In this document: positions 46,634 to 51,775 of the stretch, one piece after another
Numbering within the stretch: position 1 is the first letter of the stretch
Layout of the letters: the number at the start of each line of letters is the position of its first letter
Assembly (NCBI GenBank): GCA_964577515.1
Contig: CAZNZN010000003.1
Coordinates: forward strand, 1-51,775
Length of the DNA stretch: 51,775 nucleotides
Origin: UBA4124 sp964577515
GTDB lineage: Bacteria; Patescibacteriota; Minisyncoccia; Phycocordibacterales; UBA9973
Direction: 5' to 3'
Notes under the pieces: generated by a model
Database searches by the model: none
Seen by the model: only the letters and a program-made list of their open reading frames with translations
Told to the model about the DNA's origin: nothing
Position numbers and translations under genes: made by a program

Positions 46634-47329
46634 ATGATACTTTCAGTGGTAGCTACTCCTATAGGAAACATACAAGATATTTCTTTTCGTGCGAAAGAAG
46701 TGTTTGAGAAAGCAACACTGGTAATAGCTGAAGATACTCGGACGACAGGACAGCTTCTAAAACTGCTTAATCTTCAAGGAGAACGACACTTTGCTTCCTT
46801 CCATGCGCAATCCCACAAAGGGGCAATAACAAAACTTTTGGAATCATGTAAAGAGCATGAACATATTGTGTTGGTTACTGATGCAGGGACACCAGGCATA
46901 TCCGATCCAGGGTGCGTTTTTGTTGAAATGTTTCGGAGCGAATATCCTGAAGCAGCTATCGTTCCTATCCCTGGGCCTTCTGCAGTTATCGCTGCGCTTT
47001 CAGTCTCAGGTTTTCCTGCAAGTCATTTTGAGTTTGCTGGTTTTGTTCCTCACAAAAAAGGGAAACAAACATTGTTTACTAGTATCAGAAACACAGAACA
47101 TACCGTTTGTTTTTATGAGTCTCCACATAGAATCGTAAAGACATTACAAGAACTTGCAGTTCAAATAGAAAATAGGCCAATATTTATTGCTCGTGAAATA
47201 ACAAAACTATTTGAAGAATACCGTCTTGGTACAGCACTGGAGCACGCAGAGTACTATGAATTGAACAGTGATAAATGTAGGGGTGAGTTTGTGGTTGTTG
47301 TAGCTCCAAAAAAATACCGCCATAACTAG
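46634..47329 (+). CDS. rsmI: 16S rRNA (cytidine-1402-2'-O) methyltransferase
   Basis: 231 aa. VVATPIGNIQDISFRA, IAEDTRTTGQLLK, LVTDAGTPGISDPG, PIPGPSAVIAALSVSGFP, and FYESPHRIVKTL are RsmI motifs. It lacks the small C-terminal domain of the 285-aa E. coli enzyme. Works on the same nucleotide (C1402) as RsmH, also in this window. Confidence 0.95.
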   Translation: MILSVVATPIGNIQDISFRAKEVFEKATLVIAEDTRTTGQLLKLLNLQGERHFASFHAQSHKGAITKLLESCKEHEHIVLVTDAGTPGISDPGCVFVEMFRSEYPEAAIVPIPGPSAVIAALSVSGFPASHFEFAGFVPHKKGKQTLFTSIRNTEHTVCFYESPHRIVKTLQELAVQIENRPIFIAREITKLFEEYRLGTALEHAEYYELNSDKCRGEFVVVVAPKKYRHN

Positions 47330-47350
47330 CTCCTGTGCGTTATTTTTGGT

Positions 47351-47356
47351 ACACTC
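47351..47356 (+). promoter_or_regulatory. -10 box, leaderless-type, for 47364
   Basis: TACACT, 7 bases before ATG 47364. Confidence 0.6.
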
Positions 47357-47363
47357 CTTTGGT

Positions 47364-47573
47364 ATGAAGGGAAAACTAAAAATCGTCACACTCCTTGGGG
47401 GTATCATTGTTGCTGTACCACTTCTTGGTATTCCTCGATCTGTAAAAGATATTCTATATTTTGTCATAGGCGGAATTTTGATAATACTTTCTTTTATTTT
47501 AAGAAAAAATATAAAAATACTTCATTTAAAAATAAAACGACTTGAAGGTCAGCAGGGAACATTGGTACAATAA
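47364..47573 (+). CDS. small membrane protein upstream of CtpA protease
   Basis: 69 aa, two hydrophobic segments (about 7-24 and 30-45), then a basic helix (RKNIKILHLKIKRLEGQQG). No family recognised. Six bases upstream of the S41 protease gene, so likely in the same transcript. Confidence 0.7.
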   Translation: MKGKLKIVTLLGGIIVAVPLLGIPRSVKDILYFVIGGILIILSFILRKNIKILHLKIKRLEGQQGTLVQ

Positions 47574-47579
47574 TACGCT

Positions 47580-48797
47580 ATGGAAGAACATACACCACGA
47601 CATATTCATATCGGGGCTCGCGTCATTGTCGGTATTATTTTTGTTGTAGCGGTGTTTTTAGTGGGGGTGTATATTGGTTTTGAAAATAGACCAGCAATGC
47701 AAACTATCACTAGCATTGTCAATAAAGAGCCTGCTGCTACAGAAAAAACAGATTTTAACCCTTTTTGGAAAGCTTGGAAGATAGCACAAGAAAAACTTCC
47801 TGGAGCAAACGAAACTTCTGATCAAGAACGTATGTATGGCGCTATCAAAGGGATGCTTGCATCGTTTAACGATCCTTATACAACTTTTTTCGACCCAGAA
47901 GAGAGTAAACAGTTTCAAGACGAAATAGCGGGAGAGTTTGGGGGGATTGGTGTAGAGCTCGGTCAAAAAGAAAATATTCTCACTGTCATTGCTCCACTTA
48001 AAGATAGTCCCGCATATAACGCAGGGATGCAGGCAGGGGACAAGATAGTTAAAATTGATGACACCATGAGCGCTGATATGACGGTTGATGAAGCTATCAA
48101 TCACATACGTGGAGCCGCAGGGACAAAAGTTGTTCTTACTGTTGTTCGAGAAGGGTTGCTTGAGCCGAAAGCGATAACAATAGTACGAGATATTATTAAG
48201 ATCCCAACTGTTGATACAGAAAAATTTGCAGCAGAAGGAGTCTATGTCATTAAACTTTACAATTTTTCTGCTCAATCTTCTGAGCTTTTCCGACAAGCAC
48301 TTATTGGGTTTTCTGAGTCTGGATACAGCAAGCTTGTACTCGATCTTCGAAATAATCCGGGAGGGTACTTAGATGCTGCAGTAAACATGGCAAGCTGGTT
48401 TCTTCCTGAAGGAACGGTTGTTGTGAAGGAGATAGGAAAGTCAGAAAAAGATGTTGTGCTTCATAAAAGTAAGGGCCCCGGAATTTTAAAGGGAAAAATT
48501 AAAATGGTAGTGCTTGTGAACGGAGGCTCTGCATCAGCATCAGAGATACTTGCTGGGGCATTATCTGAGCACGGTATTGCAACACTTGCAGGGCAACAAA
48601 CTTTTGGAAAAGGTTCAGTCCAAGAAGTAGTAAGTGTAACTCCTGATACAACAATGAAAGTTACTGTTGCAAAGTGGTATACCCCAAACGGAATTTCTAT
48701 TTCAAAACAAGGACTGACCCCTTCTGTACTTATTGATCGCTCTCAAAATGCCGATAATGATACCCAATTGAAAGCTGCGGTAAAACTGCTACAATAA
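47580..48797 (+). CDS. C-terminal processing peptidase (S41, CtpA/Prc family)
   Basis: 405 aa. Membrane anchor 15-33, PDZ domain about 120-200 (GGIGVELGQKENILTVIAPL; PAYNAGMQAGDKIVKID), protease core LVLDLRNNPGGYLDAA, and the Ser319/Lys344 dyad in GGSASASEI and TFGKGSVQ, separated by the canonical 25 residues. Extracytoplasmic protease trimming C-termini, often of cell-wall hydrolases. Confidence 0.95.
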   Translation: MEEHTPRHIHIGARVIVGIIFVVAVFLVGVYIGFENRPAMQTITSIVNKEPAATEKTDFNPFWKAWKIAQEKLPGANETSDQERMYGAIKGMLASFNDPYTTFFDPEESKQFQDEIAGEFGGIGVELGQKENILTVIAPLKDSPAYNAGMQAGDKIVKIDDTMSADMTVDEAINHIRGAAGTKVVLTVVREGLLEPKAITIVRDIIKIPTVDTEKFAAEGVYVIKLYNFSAQSSELFRQALIGFSESGYSKLVLDLRNNPGGYLDAAVNMASWFLPEGTVVVKEIGKSEKDVVLHKSKGPGILKGKIKMVVLVNGGSASASEILAGALSEHGIATLAGQQTFGKGSVQEVVSVTPDTTMKVTVAKWYTPNGISISKQGLTPSVLIDRSQNADNDTQLKAAVKLLQ

Positions 48798-48803
48798 CCT
48801 TCT

Positions 48804-49247
48804 ATGAAGGTTATTTTATTAAAATCTGTCCAGAAGGTAGGGAAATCAGGGGATGTTGTTGAAGTAAGTGACGGCTATGCAGCAAACGCACTTTTTCCTC
48901 GGAAGCTTGCCATACTAGCTACTCAGAAAAATCTTGAGAATTTAAAAAGAAAGCAAGATTCAGCTATTGCAACAAAAGCGTTACAACATGAACTTTTAGA
49001 GAAAGCGATATTGTCACTTCCGTCAGAAACCTTGACTATATCTGCTCGCGCCAATGAAAAAGGAAATCTTTTTTCAAAAATTGACGCAGAAGATATTGTT
49101 CTTGCGTTATCAAAACATAGAGTGGTTATTTCAGCAAAAAATGTCGTTCTTCATCAACAAATAAAAGAACTAGGAACATATACAGTGACCTTGTCTGAGG
49201 GGGCGTTCAACAAAGATATAACAGTTGCTATTGTTCTTCAAAAATAA
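48804..49247 (+). CDS. rplI: 50S ribosomal protein bL9
   Basis: 147 aa, full length with both domains. MKVILLKSVQKVGKSGDVVEV, SDGYAANALFPRKLAI, the long helix, and a C-terminal domain ending TVTLSEGAFNKDITVAIVLQ. bL9 is absent in some CPR groups (from memory, Microgenomates), so its presence is consistent with Parcubacteria. Six bases after the protease gene. Confidence 0.95.
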   Translation: MKVILLKSVQKVGKSGDVVEVSDGYAANALFPRKLAILATQKNLENLKRKQDSAIATKALQHELLEKAILSLPSETLTISARANEKGNLFSKIDAEDIVLALSKHRVVISAKNVVLHQQIKELGTYTVTLSEGAFNKDITVAIVLQK

Positions 49248-49260
49248 GAGAAGAAACGAG

Positions 49261-49292
49261 AAAAACAAAACCCCTTAAGGGGTTTTGTTTTT
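49261..49292. terminator. bidirectional terminator between rplI and rpmA
   Basis: AAAAACAAAACCCCTT/AAGGGGTTTTGTTTTT, a perfect 16-bp palindrome with A and T runs on both sides, serving the two convergent ribosomal genes. Confidence 0.92.
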
Positions 49293-49297
49293 CATTC

Positions 49298-49582
49298 TTA
49301 CTGTGCTTTTGCAACAACATTCGCTACTTTTTTGGTTGTTGTTGTTCCGTCAAAGTTTAGTTTTCGCTTAGATCCAAACTTCACCACTCCTTCTTTTAGT
49401 GCGAAGAGAGAATGATCTTTCGCTAGCCCAACGTCTTTTCCTGGGAGGATACGAGTACCGCGTTGTCGTACGATGATAGCTCCCGCAGGCGCAAATCCGC
49501 CGTCATAGATTTTTGTCCCCAAATACTGTGGATTTGAGTCACGTAAGTTTTTTGATGCCGAACCTTGTTTCTTATGTGCCAT
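49298..49582 (-). CDS. rpmA: 50S ribosomal protein bL27
   Basis: 94 aa. MAHKKQGSASKNLRDSNPQY, LGTKIYDGGFAPAGAIIVRQRG, and LPGKDVGLAKDHSLFAL. The mature-type N-terminus begins directly with AHKK (no cleaved extension). The usual neighbour rplU (bL21) is not adjacent. It has a longer leader than most genes here. Confidence 0.96.
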   Translation of the reverse strand: MAHKKQGSASKNLRDSNPQYLGTKIYDGGFAPAGAIIVRQRGTRILPGKDVGLAKDHSLFALKEGVVKFGSKRKLNFDGTTTTKKVANVVAKAQ

Positions 49583-49611
49583 AGTTTTTTAGCTTTTTAT
49601 GTAAGGACTTA

Positions 49612-49640
49612 ATAATATCCCAAAAGGTCCTTTCTGTCAA
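49612..49640 (-). promoter_or_regulatory. canonical promoter of rpmA
   Basis: On the minus strand TTGACA (49640-49635), 17-base spacer, TATTAT (49617-49612); leader about 23 bases. The -35 is a perfect consensus. Confidence 0.85.
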
Positions 49641-49686
49641 TTTCTTTACTATTTGCCATATAGAGGGTATTTTTGTCAATTTTAGG

Positions 49687-49692
49687 TATACT
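49687..49692 (+). promoter_or_regulatory. -10 box, leaderless-type, for 49699
   Basis: TATACT, 6 bases before GTG 49699, marking a leaderless GTG start. Confidence 0.65.
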
Positions 49693-49698
49693 ATAGAA

Positions 49699-50088
49699 GT
49701 GTTGCAATCTTCTCTACAAAAGCATTATACCCTTATTTTTCTTGTTTTTTTAGTTCTTGTTATCACTTTTTCTTATCTTATCGGACTAGAGCAGGGACAA
49801 AGGAAAGGGGGTGGGGGAGATGCTGTGGTACTACGCTGTACAGATGCCCCAGCTTCAGTTGGTGCGCTTACAGGAGTAGAAACAACAGTGCAAAGCACAG
49901 CTCCTTCCACAGGTGTGCCCGAATCTGTTCCTCAAAAAGAGGGAGGGTTGTTTGTTGGGTCAAAAAATGGAACAAAATACTATACTCCTGGTTGTTCTGG
50001 TGCGCAGCGAATAAAACCAGAAAACTATATCTGGTTTCAGTCTGTAGAAGATGCTACGCTACAAGGGTACAGTAGAGGATCCTGCTAA
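49699..50088 (+). CDS. membrane-anchored protein with Ada-like zinc-binding C-terminus
   Basis: 129 aa. Anchor helix 9-28, a Thr/Ser/Pro-rich linker, then about 85-129: FVGSKNGTKYYTPGCSGAQR, IKPENYIWFQS and a C-terminal GYSRGSC. This resembles the small Ada_Zn_binding-like module found at the end of exported nucleases; two of the usual four Cys are evident. GTG 49699 as start is set by the -10 box. The next gene follows after 11 bases. Confidence 0.75.
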   Translation: MLQSSLQKHYTLIFLVFLVLVITFSYLIGLEQGQRKGGGGDAVVLRCTDAPASVGALTGVETTVQSTAPSTGVPESVPQKEGGLFVGSKNGTKYYTPGCSGAQRIKPENYIWFQSVEDATLQGYSRGSC

Positions 50089-50099
50089 GAAAGGAAAGT

Positions 50100-50945
50100 A
50101 TGAAAACAAATCGTTTTATCGGTATAACAACAACAGGTATTGTTCTTGCCATTACGGGCTGGTTTGTTTTTGAACATACAGGAGTTATGCCACAAGATGT
50201 TCTTAGTAAAAATAAGGGGGATATAGCGTCAAACAAAATTTTTGGTGTCAAGACGATTATTCATTTTCAGGAGCCTGTTTCAATAAGCGCAGAAGATGTC
50301 GTTGAAATAACCAATAAACAACGTGTCGCTGAAGGTCTTACTCCGCTTGCGATTGATGAACACCTTACTACCTCGGCAGAAATGAAGGTAGACGATATGA
50401 TCACGCGGCAATATTTTGAACATACGTCACCTACAGGAGAAGGTGTTTCAGATCTTGGAAAAGAAGCAGGATATGACTACGTCATCATGGGTGAGAATCT
50501 TGCACTTGGAGATTTTGAAAACGCTTCTGATCTTGTTACAGCATGGATGAATAGTCCTGGTCACCGAGCAAATATTTTGAGTACAAAATATCAAGATATT
50601 GGTGTTTCAGTGAAGCGAGCTTCATATCAAGGAAAAACTGTTTGGTTTGCTGTACAGCACTTCGGGTCAGCACGTAGTGTTTGCCCAGATATTGATCAAT
50701 CACTTAAAAGCAATATTCAAACCACCAACGAAGAACTAAAAAAACAAGAAGGGGAGATAGTAGCCCTTAAGGCTATGTTGCAAGCTCCGGGAGCATCAAT
50801 AGAAGTTACATACCAAGATGAGGTAGCGCGCTTTAATCGCATGGTTGATCTGTACAACCAAAAACTAGGAGCGTCTCGTGCGTTGATTGATTTATATAAC
50901 GGACAAGTGCGGGCATTTAATAAATGCATCACCACGTTTCAATAG
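50100..50945 (+). CDS. CAP/SCP-domain exported protein (YkwD-like)
   Basis: 281 aa. Signal anchor 7-24. CAP domain about 58-195: VVEITNKQRVAEGLTPL, YFEHTSPTGEGVSD (His), IMGENLALGDF (Glu), and SPGHRANILSTKYQDIGV (His). C-terminal 85 residues form a coiled coil with a late Cys. Secreted CAP proteins may bind lipids, glycans or act as proteases. AAGGAAAG lies just upstream as a possible weak ribosome site. Confidence 0.9.
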   Translation: MKTNRFIGITTTGIVLAITGWFVFEHTGVMPQDVLSKNKGDIASNKIFGVKTIIHFQEPVSISAEDVVEITNKQRVAEGLTPLAIDEHLTTSAEMKVDDMITRQYFEHTSPTGEGVSDLGKEAGYDYVIMGENLALGDFENASDLVTAWMNSPGHRANILSTKYQDIGVSVKRASYQGKTVWFAVQHFGSARSVCPDIDQSLKSNIQTTNEELKKQEGEIVALKAMLQAPGASIEVTYQDEVARFNRMVDLYNQKLGASRALIDLYNGQVRAFNKCITTFQ

Positions 50946-51226
50946 GTCTGTCCACTAAGAGAAGGGGCCCTGTGGAAAAGTATATAACGTCGCACAATAT
51001 ATCTTTTGCGACATTATATTCATAAAAAAGCCTTTCCCTATATAGACCACTTCCCTCAACACATTTTAAACTTTCGAGATATATACGAGCGCTAGTGCCT
51101 ACTTGAAGTTATTTTTTTATTTTAATTCCCTCACGTATTTGTCACACAGCTACACAAAATACTTATGTGGAGCTTTTTTCTAAAATGGGATTTTAACCAC
51201 TCCCCCAATATTTTTTCTGGTAACCT
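50946..51226. other. non-coding 281-base stretch
   Basis: AT-rich, no supported gene. It holds a weak hairpin GTCGCA/TGCGAC (50989-51012), a DnaA-box-like TGTGGAAAA near 50971, and an imperfect hairpin near 51150-51176. A small forward frame at 51165 is a shadow of the minus-strand kinase. No clear terminator for the CAP gene. Confidence 0.6.
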
Positions 51227-51748
51227 CTATTGCCATTCATTTAGATCTTCCAGGATAAGATCAGCGATCGCTTCAGGTGATACTGTTTCAGTGTTAAATA
51301 CTTTTTGTGCTTCGTATTTGTTTTCGCTCCAGACAGCAAAATTTTCTTCAATCCTTTCTTGTGGTACAGGAGCCTTTGCTATTGTGGGGGTTGGTCTGTT
51401 TTTAATACGCTCGAGGAGTACTTCTCTTGAAGCTTCTAGTTGGTAGACAAATAATGTTAAATCATTTTCTTTTGCAAAGGTGATATATGGTTCTATAAAT
51501 TCTTTCTTCCAGAACCCTTGCGCGAGGAGCACGTTGATTCCTTGGCGGATATACTCTCTACACATTTGCAACAAGACATTGGCGGTAATTGAGTTGTCTC
51601 TTTCTCCTCTTTCAAAATCAGAGAGAAAAAATTTTATTTTGTCAGTACTAAGCACGGCAGTTCTTTTAAGCTTTGAATGGAGGATTTTTCCAACAGTCGT
51701 TTTCCCTGAACCCATTGGGCCGTCGATGATTACAAGAAAATGCTTCAT
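51227..51748 (-). CDS. P-loop kinase (AAA_33 / zeta-toxin-like)
   Basis: 173 aa. Walker A VIIDGPMGSGKTTVGK (5-20), then RTAVLSTDKIKFFLSDF with the Asp typical of small-molecule or polynucleotide kinases, VLLAQGFWKKEF (Walker-B-like strand), and an Arg-rich lid LLERIKNRPTP. Possible roles are phosphorylation of a nucleotide, sugar or antibiotic; a toxin role cannot be excluded, but no antitoxin gene is adjacent in the window. Confidence 0.8.
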   Translation of the reverse strand: MKHFLVIIDGPMGSGKTTVGKILHSKLKRTAVLSTDKIKFFLSDFERGERDNSITANVLLQMCREYIRQGINVLLAQGFWKKEFIEPYITFAKENDLTLFVYQLEASREVLLERIKNRPTPTIAKAPVPQERIEENFAVWSENKYEAQKVFNTETVSPEAIADLILEDLNEWQ

Positions 51749-51758
51749 GATAAGGGTA

Positions 51759-51764
51759 ATTGTA
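51759..51764 (-). promoter_or_regulatory. -10 box, leaderless-type, for the P-loop kinase
   Basis: TGATACAAT: TACAAT about 10 bases before the ATG, close to the window end. Confidence 0.55.
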
Positions 51765-51775
51765 TCACTACAGGA

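Noticed and set aside
50960..50985. Origin-like region with a DnaA box
   Set aside because: Only one loose TGTGGAAAA and no cluster, no dnaA/dnaN genes nearby.
51227..51748. Toxin-antitoxin pair (zeta-like)
   Set aside because: No small antitoxin gene next to it, and the P-loop family is broad.
1..51775. CRISPR array, insertion sequence or integron
   Set aside because: No regularly spaced repeats, transposase, integrase or cas-like proteins were seen on reading through.

Overview
The window reads as one stretch of a compact, AT-leaning bacterial genome. It has two 100-base runs of N and about 74 protein genes on both strands, with short or no gaps and many 1-35 base overlaps. Gene content suggests a Candidate Phyla Radiation bacterium (Patescibacteria, probably Parcubacteria): many very small membrane proteins, shortened housekeeping proteins (enolase 405 aa, Obg without its C-terminal domain, RF1 311 aa, RsmI 231 aa), a sugar-phosphate toolkit without respiratory genes, and a mraZ-rsmH-ftsL-ftsI cell-wall cluster. 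TGA is used as a stop (for example at 5214-5216), so the Gracilibacteria/Absconditabacteria code is not in use. The lineage is an inference from content.

Layout. 1-2100: the cut end of an HNH-like gene, a CxxC protein of unknown role, a META-domain lipid-side protein and a 20-residue basic microprotein with its own promoter and terminator. 2101-6270: small membrane and redox proteins (VOC protein broken by a gap, YjdF-like, TspO, VKOR, DUF167, a putative cysteine-protease-fold protein, histidine phosphatase, DUF378). 6288-10597: an operon DoxX - cupin - glycerate kinase - enolase - 2-hydroxyacid dehydrogenase, a plausible hydroxypyruvate/glycerate to PEP route. 10600-15760: regulators, TfoX-N, AlkD-like, EamA, CPBP and SIMPL proteins. 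15774-22323: cell-wall block with PBP2, greA, DedA and mraZ-rsmH-ftsL-like-ftsI, preceded by four regularly spaced MraZ boxes. 22364-30087: an adenylate-kinase-like enzyme, tRNA-Glu followed 6 bases later by a SET-domain gene, Gmad2 and DUF3298 proteins, RmuC, a DEDDh exonuclease, YqeY and an NrnA-like DHH phosphoesterase. 30089-32563: obgE and gatB. 32591-34009: a three-gene Met/His-rich membrane cassette ending in DUF305. 34016-42856: central carbon block (GAPDH, RpiB, Rpe, split transketolase interrupted by two small genes, PfkB kinase, class II FBP aldolase, FAD-linked oxidase). 42872-49582: translation and envelope genes (bL25, lytic transglycosylase, bL31, RF1, tRNA-Ile, RsmI, CtpA, bL9, bL27). 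49687-51764: small exported proteins (Ada-like Zn domain, CAP/SCP) and a P-loop kinase.

The strongest global signal is transcriptional. More than twenty transcription-unit-first genes on both strands have a TATACT/TATAAT/TACACT -10 box ending only 6-10 bases before the start codon, so the predicted mRNA begins at or within a few bases of ATG/GTG. Recognisable Shine-Dalgarno sites are rare; the clear one is at 10678. Leaderless translation seems to be the default here, and it is also a practical rule for choosing start codons. tRNA promoters have the same spacing (10 bases).

The second N run (37886-37985) is flanked by the same 55 bases on both sides. The gap is an assembly artefact, and removing it restores one intact transketolase C-terminal gene. 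No CRISPR array, insertion sequence, prophage or rRNA gene was seen.
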